This document shows positions 12,061-27,000 of a DNA stretch of 64,000 nucleotides, piece after piece (position 1 is the stretch's first letter; each line of letters opens with the position of its first letter). The stretch covers positions 52,633,255-52,697,254 of the forward strand of contig CM048853.1 of NCBI GenBank assembly GCA_026545225.1, written 5' to 3'. The position numbers and the translations under genes are program-made. Under the pieces are notes generated by a model. The model was not told the origin of the DNA. It saw only the letters and a list, made by a program, of their open reading frames with translations, and did not search any database. Source of the DNA: Cornus controversa. Taxonomy: Eukaryota; Streptophyta; Magnoliopsida; Cornales; Cornaceae.

Positions 12061-15000
12061 TGATGCTTACCAAATGTAAGAATTCTAACAATTACAGAGA
12101 GAGAATTTTTTGGGGTGAGGGGTTAAATGGGGGAGGGAATAGCTTTGGGGTATGAGGGGTTAGATAAAATGGTGTGAAGGAGCATATAAATCACCCCATC
12201 TCTGTAATAGAATGTTTTCAAATGATTATAATTTGAATACGTATGTCCAATTTTAGAACTTTTAGAACATTGGTTTTCATTACATTACTCAATATGTATA
12301 TCCAAATATTTGTACGTATCTAACTATCTACTATGTGTTTATTATATAACCAAATATCAGCCCGAGAGACTAAAAGGAGACGAAGAAAATAAAAAGGAAA
12401 TAATGAGTTGCATAACAATGTGCAATATTAATGTTTTTCTTCTTGTGTTCTTGTTTAATACCAACTTTTCTTTTATTCACTTTTAATGGCGAAGTCTGGA
12501 TCTCTCCTCCTCGAAAACCAGTGAATTGACAAGCATTCTCGGTCAAAAAAAATAAAATTATAAAAAGCAAGTATTGAATTACTTGTTTGATTGCACATTT
12601 TTACATCAAACCTTGTAAAATATATAAGTTGCTTGACATGATGCTTCGAAGGCAATTGAAGTGTGTCGTCATAACTTTCGAGATTTATTTTTTCACCTTA
12701 TTTCGACTAAGTAAAGGTTTACGACGATAATTATATGCATTCATGAAAACATAGATCTATAAGTATAATTACAGTATAAAACTATAAACTTCGTAAATTA
12801 GTTATCTTCGTTTCAGCTGCCATAATGTGGTCTAATTAATTATATGCGTTCACGAAGACATGGATCGAAGTTTAGTATAAAAGTAATAACTTTGTAAATT
12901 AAGTAATATGTATAGCAATGTTAATGTATAGTCTTGGAATGAAACACCCTCTTTCCAAACCCTAGATAGAGATCGAGAAAAAAATTTCAAACTCAAGATA
13001 ACAAGAATATAGTTATCTTCGGTACAGTTGTCGCGATGCTCTCTAAACTCATTCAAACATAGTATAATTATATTTTTAGTACATAAATATGGTAATCCAC
13101 ATAATTGAAACAAGGAAAAAGAAGAAAAACGTTTAGAATGTTAAAGCTTGTGTATCATAAAAGTTTAGAAAGGCCATCAGAGGAGAAAGTGAATGCATTG
13201 GTTGGTGTCAAGAACTTTGAAGCTAGGTAGTCATCATGCATGCATGTATGTTAAATAACGTGATCAATTAAACACCATAAAATGTTGTATCTTGTGAGTT
13301 CATTATTATAGTTTGACTATACCAGATTGTAACTAGTGTAGCAACCCAACATATTTGGTGCAGGTTTCACTAAGACAAGTTACAAGTCTCGTCATATTTG
13401 GTAAAATAAATCTATTTAACGGTTGTGATTTCTTCTATATAACAAGTATAAAAAAATAATAATAAAAGTGTTCAATGGCACCATATCGTTTGAACTGGCC
13501 ACAATTACATAGAGTTGTGAGATTCACAATTTAAATGTAGCATTGTGCTCGTGTAAGATAATTACTTTATAAGAAAATGATGCTGACAATAGCAAAATCG
13601 TTATTCATTGGACAATGTTGGTATTGCAACTGTTGGGGACATGACTATTGATAGCATTTCCTGTATAACCATTTTTGTTACGTTGATGGAATGGGTGATT
13701 TTTCGTCACTTGAAACCAATGCCTAAATTAGCATCGTTCACTATTGTATGCTTCGAGCAATTATGTCGCACATGCATACACAAACACATACATACAGACA
13801 ATAACATGACACAAGTAATATGTAAAATTGAGGGGAAAACGAGAGGCGTGAAAAGATGGTGGTTATTAACAGAATCAACGTTTTATTATTATATATATAT
13901 TTATAGATTTCATGCACTTATTATTGTAATGAAGAAAAAAAAAAAAAAACCAGAACTCTTTATATGGCATTGTTTTAATGAAATAACTGTTGTATTTTTG
14001 TGAATGATCCCATCTTTACTAATGAAAATTATGAAATGTTAAGATTAATGCAATTAACACGTTTTCTTTCCATGTATTCACACAAATGACCTTCTGACAT
14101 GTATTCACCTACTACACTCCCCGTTCTTCCCTCTCTCACTCATTTACTTTCTTTAGAATCTATTAATCTAATAGCAAGTTAATATAACTATTTGTCTTTC
14201 TTTTTTTTTTTTTTTCTTTCTTATAAACAATTTATTTTATCCCCCTTCATCAAAATTTACTTATACCTTCCACTTCCTCTTATTTTGGCAACTATTTTTC
14301 TAATTACATAGGTTATCCCAGTTATTATGTTTTATCTATGGCAAGTTTTATGTTGTGTAAATTTCGTAGAATCACAAAATAACAATGATGCATTTTTCTT
14401 CTTCTTTTGTGTGTGTCGACAGAGAAAGTATATAATAATTTAGAGATACTGATAATGTGGTATTTTTGAAAAGTGTGAATTTTTCATTTCTCATTGATTG
14501 TAATGAAATTGGTAATTTTTAAAATATACGGAAGACTTACACCTGTCGGAGATGCCACATCATTAATATTCTTGAGATATTGTATAATTTCTTATGTCGA
14601 CGATGGTAGTATTCGACCTCTTAAAATTAAAACAAATACGCTTCAATTGGATGCTTATATTTAATTATTTATGTTTCTTTATTAAAAATATTTTGCATTT
14701 GTATTGGACTTTATTTACTTTTTTTTGGAAGAAATATCCATTTGTTTGTTAATTATAGTAGCCTGTAGTTGATCATTTCGAAAGAGATGGAGAGTTAAAA
14801 AATATTGTTCAATTAAGGCTGCAAATGAAGTGATTTTTATCACAAACAACTTTAGTTTAGTTCGAGTGAAGGCTCGATCATTTCACTTTATTAAATATTA
14901 ATACCAGAGTTGAACAATGTTATCAAACGAGCCAAGCTCGAAATTTGAATACTAATTCTTGAACTCAAGTCAACTCGAGTCCAAACAAAACTTGGAGATA

Positions 15001-15289
15001 CTCTAATATAATTGAGTTAATCCCGATCAACCAGACTCAATTTATTTGACAGATTAGTTATCACATTTGCATGATGGATAGATTCTCTTACGAAACAACT
15101 ATACCAAAAAAATAAAACAAAATAAAAGCACTATCAGGTTTTTTTTTTTTTAAGTTAGACAAAAACATTGAACATGCGTTATGATTTTTGACAACAAATT
15201 TTATTTTTATCATCTTATAATATGACATCCAATTTGATCTATTGTCACTATTCTTTTCCAAAATAATAAATGTTAATGTTTGTAACTAA
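12061..15289. other. Intergenic AT-rich DNA with degenerate repeats
   Basis: No gene is seen. Two degenerate copies of a roughly 110-bp unit (ATTATATGCRTTCAYGAARACAT...) occur at about 12731-12830 and 12837-12910, with a weaker related stretch near 13010-13080. The ORF at 13608-14003 is low-complexity and looks random. Confidence 0.6.
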
Positions 15290-15768
15290 GGCTTTGTTTG
15301 GATTGAATGATTTGAAAAGAAAAAAAAGGAAAGAACAAGACATTTTGTGTTTGAATAATTAATTAGGAGATAAAAGAAAGGATTTGAAGATATTTGGAGG
15401 GATAACTTATCCCACCAAAATTTTCAAAATCTCTCACTTGCTATCCTTCAAAAAATGTGAAGATTGGGAGAGAAAGGATAACAAGTTAAGTGATATTTTC
15501 ATAATACATAAAATGACCTCAACATTTTAAAAGATAATTCTTAAAAGACATAAATACAAAAGGGTATAATAGTAAATTGTTTAAAATGATTTTTTTTTCT
15601 TTTCTCTTATTTAACACATCCAAACAAAAATGTTATCATTTCATTTGTTTTCTTTCATAATTTATCCTAACATTAATACAAGTTATCATTTGTTTTCTTT
15701 TTTTCTCTTATAACTTATCTTATTCTTTTTTTTCTTTTTTCTTCTCTCCGAGTTATCCAAACAAACCC
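15290..15768. mobile_element. Tourist-like (PIF/Harbinger-type) MITE
   Basis: This is a 479-bp non-coding element with terminal inverted repeats GGCTTTGTTTGGAT and GGGTTTGTTTGGAT (13/14 when the right end is reverse complemented). TAA lies on both sides (15287-15289 and 15769-15771), the 3-bp target duplication usual for this superfamily. The interior is AT-rich with no coding capacity. It lies in the shared upstream region of the ARABIDILLO-like and CAT9 genes. Confidence 0.75.
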
Positions 15769-16278
15769 TAAGAGAGTTGCTGGATGATATGATCCTGGGT
15801 ACCACGCCATATAATAAATAGTCATAGTATTTTGATTAGCAGTAGCCGTGCGTTAGAAGTTATTGCTCACACTGAATTTGGATGGAGTGGGTTTTTGACT
15901 TATAAGGAAAATGCTTGGGTCCAACCCTATACAAATTCAGTTGGTTTTTCTAGGTGATGTGTTTCAATAAAAGTGTGACACGTGTCCCAAATTTATAAAA
16001 ATATTAAAAGAGGTTAAAAATTAAATAAATCTATTTTTTTAATAGGTAAATCCGTAACTTGAATCAGAGTCTCTCTCATCTGCAACAATTTCTCTCATGC
16101 ATGTACCTCTCTCTCTCGTCTTGATCAAAATTGTATTTCTCTCCCATCTTTATCTCTCCATTTCATCATTAATATACATACACCCATATGTATTTATGTA
16201 ACAATATTGTATATATATTTCACTGACAATCAATATATATATACACGATATATATATCTATGGTATTTCTGTAACGTG
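15769..16278. other. Intergenic AT-rich stretch
   Basis: No gene or clear element is seen. Short CT-rich and (TA)n runs occur near 16080-16150 and 16205-16260. Confidence 0.55.
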
Positions 16279-16640
16279 CATATAGCACCACCTAACAGCT
16301 TAAGTTTTTAAGTCGGATAACAAGTGCCTGGCCCATAACAATTGTATTAGAACGAGTTCAGTTATTGATTCAATGTCACATCAAGCACCCACATGACAAG
16401 CACAGTTCATGTCCATAGTGTCAGGATGGTACGATTTTGTTACGAGTACCACTCGAAGAAGGTCTTAGACTTATAAAGGCGAGTATATAACACTATCTAA
16501 TAATTTAAACTTTTCGATAGAATAACAAATGCCTTACTCATAATAACTGTATTAAATCGGGCTTAGGACTTGATCCAACGTTCGCCAAGCACTCACACGA
16601 TGGGCGCGATTCATGTTTGTAGTGTTAGGGTTGTTCCACT
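16279..16640. repeat. Degenerate LTR/TRIM-like repeat pair
   Basis: Two diverged direct copies, about 16279-16450 and 16485-16640, share the order: CACYAYCTAAYARYTTAA, GATARAATAACAARTGCC, CATAAYAAYTGTATTA, a CAAGCACYCACAYGA block, and GTTCATGT...TAGTGT. This resembles the ends of an old TRIM or LTR element. Termini and target duplication could not be set. Confidence 0.45.
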
Positions 16641-17500
16641 AGTCCATAGTAAAGAAAATTTTTTATTTTATTTTTTGTCATAACCACCCAACTTTTCTGT
16701 AAATTTTTCTACAAAAATACAAGAAAAAATAGTTTTTTTTTGGAAAAAGTTGTGTACTCACAGTTCGGTGATTTCTTGTATCAGTTGAGACAAAATGTAT
16801 TTATACACACTCTAAAATGTTCTCAAAATTAGTTACTTATATTCTTAACTTTATTTAAAAAAATAAAAAACTACCTATTCGAATTAAATTGATTTAAATC
16901 TATTATCCTATGAATGGAACAAGGACAAATTAATAGGATATAAGAGTGTCGGGTTGGAAACCGAAGCAGGCTTGCACACCTTTATTTCCAGCTTCAATTG
17001 GTTCCCTGGTTAGTGCAGCACAACTCTTCTCTAAATCATGAAATGGCCTCTCTTATATTTTTCTTGAATTTTTTTTTATTAATCAAATGCATGCTGACTT
17101 TCATTTACTTTTCATGGTAATTATTCATCTAAGCAAACGGAAGGGCAATGAATTTTCATTCACAATATATATCACCCACCATTCCTATTCGTTCAACACT
17201 TTGTTTACATTGTAGAGAAAATATATATATATATATTTGCTTTTTGGGCCGATTTGGCCCAAGCTGAACAGAGACAAGAAAGCCGAATAAATTATGGTGG
17301 TCCTACTTATGCATGTTTTGCTTTCTAAAAAATAATATAATAAAAACAAAAACTGTGGGCCCAATTTCAAAAGCATGTGGGACCCAGTCACTCATGTGAC
17401 GCCCACGTGACTAAAATAGGTGGCCGTCGGCCGATGCACAATAATAGAGGTATATTGTATATAACTATATATAGATAGATAGATATGTTCATATTTATAT
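16641..17500. other. Upstream region of CAT9
   Basis: AT-rich non-coding DNA with no gene seen. Short (AT)n runs lie at 17221-17237. A CCACGTGAC motif (G-box-like CACGTG) occurs at about 17403-17411. Confidence 0.5.
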
Positions 17501-17502
17501 AC

Positions 17503-17510
17503 TATAAAAG
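17503..17510 (+). promoter_or_regulatory. Candidate TATA box of CAT9
   Basis: TATAAAAG lies about 150 bases before the CAT9 ATG and is followed by a GA-rich leader (17619-17652). Position and sequence fit a plant core promoter; the transcription start is not known. Confidence 0.4.
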
Positions 17511-17655
17511 TCTAAAACACTACTCCGTCTCCTTGTAATATATGCACAGACAAATCCCAACATATCTTATATTTCTCGTTACCAACGGGAATAAGCTTCT
17601 GATGTGGTGCGAGTTTCTGTGAAGAGAGAGAAAGAGAGTAGAGAGAGAGCGCGCA

Positions 17656-20600
17656 ATGGCAATTGAGAGGAGTGGCAGTAACTCTGCATCCTCTTCCTCA
17701 TGCTTCTCCCATTTTTGGTCCTCTGCTCTCAGATCCAAGCCCCTCAATGATACTCCTTTTTCAGAATCCTCCGTCCGTACAGTTTCCGGTGAAGGTCTCA
17801 TACGCCGTCTCAGCCTCTTCGACCTCATCCTCCTCGGAGTCGGCGCTTCAATCGGTGCCGGAATCTTTGTCGTCACCGGTACCGTCGCTCGCGATGTTGG
17901 TCCTGGTGCGTTGATTACTGAATGTTTAAGTATTACATACGTGAATAATCTAGATACATCATATGATTATACATATACGCATTTAGCGTCATTTGAGCTT
18001 GAATTTAGTATACACTTGACTTGATGTTATGACTTACAAGCTTTTACTAATTGATTTTTTACATTTTAATCATGAAGTTTTGATTTTTTCTAATTCTTTA
18101 TGAATTCAGGTCGCTATGCTATCAAGCCTGCATAGTATGATTGCTCAACGTTAAATTTGGCTGTTTTATTGTGGTTGTGTAAAATTTGAACTCAGATGGA
18201 ATCAGAGTGCAAATTTGTTGTATTAATATTGGCACTGTTGTCGAATTTGAACATTGAAGCTATTACTCTATCTAATTTCAGCAATAGATGCAACCATTGG
18301 CTTTATTTGCACTGGCAGAGAAAATTTTCACGGGAATTTTTAATTTTTAAGAAGACAAAGTTGAGGTGTAAAGAGATACTTATTTCTTTCCTTTCCTTTT
18401 ACTTTCTCCCTTGAAGCTGTTTGATGAGCTTGATAGAATTTCATGGTAAATTTAATGGAGTCGCGTGGAAGAAAAATGATTCTGTAACTTTTAATAGTAA
18501 TTATTATTGTTGTTGTTGTTATTGTTATTTCAAAACAAAAGGCCAACCTGCTTCTAGGGTACCGGTTCTCACAGTTAGGAGGATCCTTGAACAATTGTTA
18601 CACATACACACACTTAAAGGTAGCCAAGTGAAGATCCGAAGGCAGATTCATTTTTTATGTACATTCTTATCATCAGGAAGGATATTTTTGGTGTACATGC
18701 CCTCTTTTTGAGTCATGACTATGAAGGTCCTTATTTAGGTATAACTGTGAAAAAATATTAAATTCGAATTGGTAATTAATTGCTTCCTCGTGTATGGTTT
18801 TATCCACTATGCAGTGACTTGGTCAATGTTAAGAAAATTGATGAACATTAATCTATTGCACCTTGTTTCCTAGTTCCTTTTCCGAATTCCAATCAAGACA
18901 AGCAATTGACTAGCTGAGCTAGGTAATGTCCCATATTTTTTTGTTTTAATTTAGAATACCTTAATTTACAATGGGCACTGGATAATTGTAGGAAGAGCTT
19001 TTTGTTGTGCTGGAATCATGTCAGAATTGTTCCATAGTAAGTGCTATTCCAGAATTCATCATAGATACCACCCCTGGCCTTAAGGTGCAAAGTTAGTGAA
19101 TATTATCTGACAATTACCACATGTGGGCAACCCATTTGAAAAGTTAAAACTTAAAATATCTGGCAGGTGCAAGTTTACTAGGAAGCATAAATACTTCTAT
19201 AAAGCAGCCTTATCTGCATTTGATACAGGACATCTATTGATACTTATTGGGTACTTTGATAGTTACTAGACCTACCATAGTTGAAAATTTAGTACTGACA
19301 CTGTATTTATTCAGAATACATGTCTAATACTTTTCAATAATTTTTAAAGACATCTTTGACGTGCACTCGGCATGTCCTTTTACAAGCCTTTTCATAAAAC
19401 ATGTAATTATGGATGGAATTTCAAAAGGAACGTGGCCTTTCATTAGGAGAAGCCCAATCTCTAAATAGTTCTGCTTAGACCCAACTGCTTCTGCATTTTC
19501 CTTACTACAGTCAGACTTAAGCATGTAAAAGTCCTCAAAAACAAGTGAAGAGAAAAGTTGTAGTTAGAGAGTAGAGAGACAGATAAGATGTTCCTTTGAC
19601 CGCCCAAACCAACTTGTAAGAAATTGGCTCAATTGAGGAAAAGTTGGAGAGGGCATGGAGAGTAGAGAAAGCCAAGAAAGAGGATTTGATTTTATGCTCT
19701 TTATATTGTTGGGGAAGAGTTTCAATTGCATATGGTTAGTATAATAAGACGCTGGGCCTTGAGGGATGTCAACGGGGCGGGTTCGGGATGGGGCACCCCT
19801 ATCCCAAACCCGTCCCACGAATAAAAATCTGTTCTCAAACCCGCCCGTCCCACTTCACATATGAGTCGGGGCGGGTTCGGGGCGCCCCAATATACATATT
19901 TTTAAAGAAAAACAATTCAAACTTAAAAAAATTTAAGATAAATTTTGTAATTTGTTTTAGCATAGTCAAGTATTTAACAATCATAATAAAAAAGATATTG
20001 TTAAAATTAAAGTTATCATAAGAAATAAAGGAAAAAGAAAATTTTAAGCTAATAAAACAAATTTATTATTAATCGGGGCGGTTCGGGGCTTGTCGGGTTT
20101 TAAACTCTCTTTCCAAACCCACCCCTAACCCTATTAGGATGATCCCAACCCGTCCCAATAGGGGTGGGGCGGGTTAAATTGACATCCCTAGCCTTGGTGG
20201 GGGGATAGGTGTTAAGTGTTAAAAACATGGTGTGGGAGATAGAGCATTGACTTGAAGGTACCTTATATTGATTGCACTCTTAAAGCGCTTGTATGCATAC
20301 AAAAGCATTGTAACTGGTATTTTTGGACATTTTGTATGTATTGAGTAGTAAGAAGTGAAAAACAATCTCACAAGTTGCTAGTATTATGTGCGTGTGGCCT
20401 TCCTTATCTTCGCTAAGGTAACAAGTTAATTTTATCGCTTACATTCTTGAAAAAAAAATTATGAAATAACTTTGCTGGTGGTCGTGCCAATTCACTTTGC
20501 AGGGGTTCAATCATGTGGAATGTTCCATACTAGCCTAGTTAATAAGGGCATTAAAATACTAGGAGTTCATCAGGAGCATAGTCTGAAATCTGGTTTGTTC

Positions 20601-21032
20601 CCATTTGTTTCAGCTAGAATGTTCCAATCTTGCGAAAAGACAAAGTAATTCCCTCAATATCAGTTGGGTAATTATCTTGGCCTGTTTAGTGGTGTTTCGC
20701 ATGTTTGGTGTATTTTAGAAGTTCCTAGTGAATAATGATATTGCTTGCCGTATGTTGCACGAACACCGGTGTTAGTTTTTGTTATATGTTACCATCTATC
20801 AAAGCTAATAGATATAGAAGAAAAAAAAAAAGAAGAAGAAAGCCCGATTAGATATAATCCAGACTATTCATATGCTTTAATCATCAATCTGTTGTGTTTC
20901 TTTTTCTTGGAACCCTAACTACAGCCATGGGATTTCATCGTCCAACTCAAGTTCTCTGCCTCTTGTCTGTCATTAGCATTTTTTTTCTTGCTTATGTATC
21001 CTTAAAAGTCTTTGTGTTTACGGTTTCCTTAT

Positions 21033-21072
<40 letters not shown>

Positions 21073-24000
21073 TTAGGAAATAAAAACTTCATTTAGCTAT
21101 TAGATATCCCTCCTTGATTGATTTATATATCTCTAACACGTTCTTGCTTTTGGGTCTCTGTAATTGCTTTATCAGTATTCAAGATTTGTGCTCTGGCCTT
21201 ATATTTGTGTAAATTTCATATGAAATTTTTTTATTGCATCCTCTCTATATTTTTTCTTTCATTCAAATATATCTCTTGTTTTTTGGTGAATTCTTGATGA
21301 AGGACATGCTTATTGGAGGTAGTGCTTTTTTTCTGTTTTCTTTTTGTATATTTCATTCATTAGATATGTGAATTTCTACATGGTCCATAAACAGATATTG
21401 ACAAAAAAACCAAAATGGTATGTCAAAATACTCCAGTGACAGTATGCTCCATTTCAGTAAAAAGAACAATCAATGAAATGGTCATTAGGAATGGCTGGCC
21501 ATCCAACTTAGAACTGGAGTATCTGGAATCCAAATATTGACTTTTATTCGTTCTCACATCAACAATCTGTGGATAAATAGCATTTCCCTAAGTTAGTGCA
21601 CAAAATAGGGCACCTAGGAGTGAGTCAATAGACAGAAAGAGAAGAGAATGATGTTAGAAACCATTCATAGACAGTTATTAGAATCAGTAATATGTTAGAA
21701 ACAACTAAAGAAGAGAAGAGTGCAGTGTAACTCCAAAAACTTAAAGGGTGGTCCCTGTAGTTGTCAAAATCTCAGGAGAGGCAATGTAACTTTACCTATT
21801 TTTTACGTATTTATATATGATGAGAGCTACATATACTCATTGACATGTCCCTACTGTGTCTTCTTCCTAATTTTTTTAAAAATTTGTCGTATTGACAAAT
21901 TGGCATTTCCGTGTTGTGTCATATTTATATCTTCTGGCAATGCATGCTTCATGGCTACTTTATGTTGTATGATTAAAGAGTATGTAAGCTGAAGAAAGTC
22001 ATTTGGTGTTTGCATTTAGGTTTGGGTTATTGTTGAACTTGATTTTTCATTAAAGCGGTATATTATTGCTTTAGAAAGTCCACCCAAACTAGCTCCAACA
22101 TTGTTCTTGGAACCTGAATTTTTTGGCTTAGACAAATTTGGATGGCTTTTGGTTATATTATTCATACATTCTTTACTGCTTGAATGCAGGAGTTACAATA
22201 AGCTTTATACTTGCTGGAGCATCTTGTGTACTCAATGCACTTTGTTATGCTGAGCTAGCTTCTCGCTTTCCGGCAGTTGTTGGGGGAGCCTACTTATATA
22301 CATACACAGCTTTCAATGAGCTTACAGCTTTTCTTGTGTTTGCACAACTGATGCTTGACTATCATATTGGTGCAGCGAGCATAGCACGAAGCTTGGCAAG
22401 CTATGTAGTTGCAATAATAGAGCTCATTCCTCTCTTTAAGGATAACATACCAAACTGGATTGGAAATGGTGAGGAGTTTTTGGGAGTTCTTTCTATCAAC
22501 ATATTAGCTCCAATTCTCCTGGTACTTCTGACCATAATTCTTTGTCGGGGTGTTGGAGAATCATCCATATTAAACTCGCTCATGACTGTGACAAAGGTGA
22601 CATTTCTATCCTACACTTCTTTAACATTGCTGTTGCCAGGATCACAATCTCAATCTTTACGGATTAATACTTTTAGGGATCAGAGGTTAAAAAGCATTTG
22701 AAGGCTAGACTGAAAGCTTAAACCATTAATTAAAAAAAAAGGGAAAAAGAACACACCTTGTGGACTGAGAAGGTGTATAACTTTTACATGGCTCAAGTTG
22801 ATGCATATGCCTCATCGGAATAACGTTCCCCTCCAGAGTAAAGCATATTCTTTTTCTTTTTTTAATAAAAAAGGATCCGTCTATCCAAATAATGATTCTG
22901 TTAAAGAAGTAGAGAGCTGGTAGACCAAAATATAGAGTTGGTTAATTCTACAACATTGAGAAATGGATACAGCAAAATTCTACAACATTGAGAAATGGAT
23001 ACAGCAACTGTTCCATTCTTGATTTTGATACAAATTGAAAATACAGAAGAGTTGGGCTTTCTCACTAATTGACCATTTATAAAGCAAATTTAGACCATTC
23101 TCATGCATTTTAACCTAACATTTTTTATTAAATCATAAACTTGTTTTCTTCCTTTCTGATAATTCCTTATAAAAAATCTGGAAAAATGGTTTTTTTTTTT
23201 AAACGAAAAATACTGGAAGATATATTATAAGAATAAAATTGGTGAAGCATTATTAAAATGTGAAGATAAATATGTCTACTATTAATGGGAAAGTAAGAAT
23301 TCTCAGAAGAATATGTTTGCTAATTGGGACATCAAAATTTTGATAATTAGATCATGTGATATTGAAAAAATAAAAATAAATCCAAGGAACATCAATAACC
23401 TTGCAAAGACTTTATTTAGGACTTTTGGAATATTTATTATTAGTGAGGAAATAAAATGCCACAATTGCAGGATGCAAAGTTACATTCTGCCTGCTATTAG
23501 TGCTGTATTGGAGTAGCTAAAATTTTTATTAGTAGATAATTTAGCTTGTTTTGGGTTGTTTTTCTGGGTTTACAGTCTGTTTTGTTAGAATACTTGCTTA
23601 AAACTTATTTTGTTCTGTTAAAATTTCCAGTTGAGTGTGTTTTTCGCCTTTCTTATGGGAAGATCCCCACGTCCTCCATTAAGTTGTCACATGGCTTACC
23701 ATGACTACTCAAAGCAAGTACAATCCTTTGGAATAAAATGGGTAATTTTGCAAATATATAGCAATATGAGGGTCAAAGCTCTAGTCTTTATGTGCTGGGC
23801 TATTGGCTGTTGTATGCTCCCTAATAAATTTTGACCACACGTCTTGCTGTTTGAGTTTTGTTTTCCTCAGGAATGTTATGCTTTTAGTGTTCCACTCTCT
23901 ATTTTTATGTCAGATGTTTTTATTATAAATTTTTTTTATATCAAAAGTTGACTTTAGAATTTCAATTGGCAATTAAAGTAAATGCTGAGCCCAAGTAGTT

Positions 24001-27000
24001 GGGAAAGGTTTTGTTTGTTGTTTTAATTAAAGTGAGCAAGTAAAGGGAAAAAAAATATCATTTATATGCTTACCGAATTTTTGATTAAATGACTGGCATG
24101 TGGTTTACTTTTAGCAAGTTAACTTGCTGTCCTAGGGTTTTAGACATTATTTACTATTGTTTAATCTGTCTCTATGTTCCAGCACGCCGTTCTAGAGCTT
24201 TGAAGGTCCTTTAGGTTGTCTAATGATTATAGTTGTACATTAGATAAATCTGGCCTACAGTTCAATTGCTTCTTAATAGAGTTTGGGTTTCATTTCTACA
24301 TCTGATGGTTGAAATAGTTTCAAATTAGGGGTTTTTAAGGTCATCTTTTGTGTCATGTTACTCATGTATTGGTTCTTGGGCATCCTTGTAGTCCATTTCC
24401 TTGTTTGCATCTTCTACTAACTGAAGGGGTGGTGTTCTTGAACCCTGCGAGTAGACTAGGAATGGATTGAGGATAAGATAGGGCATTTTAAGTGATACCC
24501 TTTAGATTTTGGGATTAGTAAAGATATATAGTAGTTTCAGGTTAACTTGAATTTGATGAGTTTTAGATTGGTGAGATGGTGTTGATCATTCCTTTGAATA
24601 GAAAGAACATTTTTGAAGTGATTGTTGTCAGCCAAACCTTAAGGGGACAACTTAGAGTGGTGATAAATGAGAACAACTTTTTCTTTTCTTTTCTTTTTCA
24701 GTCAAGAGTGTCGAGGGAGGGTAGTCCAACACCGAAACTATTGCAATAATAGAATGAAGGTGCGTCAGGTTTCTACTGTATATATCTGATTCTGCTACAT
24801 CTTTTCTGGCCTTCTGCTATCATATATCTAAACATCCTCATATAAACATGTCTCGTGGTTGCTCAATGTTCTGCACTATAAAGCTCTCTTGGTATTATTT
24901 ATTATATTATAATTTTTTCAATTTTGTTTACTTGTAATTGATCTCTTCTTTATTTTATTTATAACAATTCTAATATGATACATGCACAGTTTTCAAATAA
25001 TGTATGTGTAAGCCCATCTCATGTCTCCATGCAGAACATATTTTATTCCTTAAATTTTGGATATTAGTTTTTAAAACTGTTTACTCAGGAGATTGGTTGC
25101 TTGTTATAGATCAGCTGTTCATTTATGCCCTGCAGTACGGTTAGTCTGCGGTGTTGTGGTCTTTCTACTTTCAACATCAAATACTTCAAAACATTAAAGA
25201 TTAAATAATATTTCTGATGCAATGGATACTGCCGTGCACATCAATGATGTAACTGATGGTACACCAAATTTGGTGCAGGTAGTCATTGTTATTTTCGTCA
25301 TCATTGTTGGTGCCTTTAAGGTTGATGTTTCAAATTGGTCTCCATTTGCTCCGAATGGTGTTAAAGCCATACTGACTGGAGCCACTGTAGTATTTTTTGC
25401 ATATGTTGGATTTGATGCGGTTGCTAATTCAGCTGAAGAATCTAAAAGGCCACAGGTAAGTCATAGTGAGATGATTTGATGCTTATGTTGCTAGTTGTTA
25501 TTATCTTGGTCACCATGGTTGATGTTGAGATTCTCACCACGTTTTTTAATGTTGATATTTTTGTTTTTTGTTTGTTGTTTTTAATTTCTGATTGTGTTGT
25601 ATCTATATTTATTTTATTTTTTGTTTTCAGCGGGACTTGCCGCTGGGCATCATGGGAAGCCTTCTTATTTGTGTCATATTGTATATTGGTGTTTGCTTAG
25701 TGCTTACTGGAATGGTACCTTACAAGTTCCTTGGGGAAGATGCTCCTTTGTCTGACGCTTTCATATCCAAGGGCTTGAAATATGTTTCTGTGTTAATTAG
25801 TTTTGGTGCTGTTGCTGGACTTACTACGACTCTTCTAGTTGGTCTTTACGTTCAGGTAAAGCACTATAAACTTCCTTATATTAACATGCCTTCATCACAT
25901 AAAGGGCCAGTGTAGATGATGGAATTTTTTCATGAGCAGTCTCGGCTATATCTTGGGCTTGGAAGGGATGGTTTACTGCCGTCAATATTTGCTAAAGTAC
26001 ACCCAATACGCCACACCCCTATTCATTCTCAGGTCTGGGTTGGTATTATTGCTGGTGTCTTGGCCGGGCTGTTCAATGTGCATGTGCTCTCACACATTCT
26101 CTCTGTTGGCTCGTTGGTATGTCCGTTGCTTAACTTGTCTTTAACAAGTTGAACTTGATAAATATATCTTGTTTGTTTTGGCAAAAGCATGATAAATGGC
26201 TTATGAAAAAAAGAGAGGATAAATGCTCTGCAATTACTTTTGTATGAAGTTCAAGCAATTACCAATTAAATTATGGCATAGCTATTCCAGAGAAAAGAAT
26301 TGCCCAAGTTGAGTTCTGTGGCATGCTGTGATGGCTAATTTTAGAATTTTATAAATTACTATGAAAAATATGTGCCTATGAAAGTACTCCCTAGCTTGAT
26401 TATCTTAGTAATATTTAGATTTGAGTTGAATGTACCTCATACAAACAGTTCGGTTTGTTTCAGACGGGCTATTCTGTTGTTTCGGCATGTGTTGTAACCC
26501 TCCGCTGGAAGGATAAAACTGCAAATCTTTCTATGAAGTGGATTTCAAACAGGCGGGAAGGGATCATTTGCCTCATCATAATTGCGGCGTGTGGTTTTAC
26601 TGCTGGAGTCCTCTATCGTTTCAGTGCTTCATTTATTTTTCTGATTGTAGCTGTGGTAATTGCAATCTTTGCTTCTGCTGTTCTTTATCGCCGCCAAGTA
26701 AGTGCAATTCAACACCATACAGGATGTCACTATATTTTATAATGCGGGCACCATTCATTAAAGTACTTTTTGTCAGATAGGAACGTTGATGACAAATAAA
26801 GGTGCAGAGAGAGAGAGAGAGAGAGTTTTCATGGTTTGCTAATGGGATATTATGTAGGTGATCTAGCTAGCTCCCTTAGTAAATATAGTTTCAGGTCAAA
26901 ATCAGGTCGCAATGCACAGGGGTGCTGTCCCCGGGAAAGAAAGTTTTGATCTGTTTTTCGCTCGTGGGTTTTGGACTCTCTTTTAGCCCAATATATAAAG

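Noticed and set aside
13608-14003. 131-codon ORF between ARABIDILLO and CAT9
   Set aside because: Low complexity (poly-Y and poly-K stretches from AT repeats), no domain, no splice context.
17520-17876. 118-codon minus-strand ORF over CAT9 exon 1
   Set aside because: Antisense to a conserved exon; composition follows the complement.
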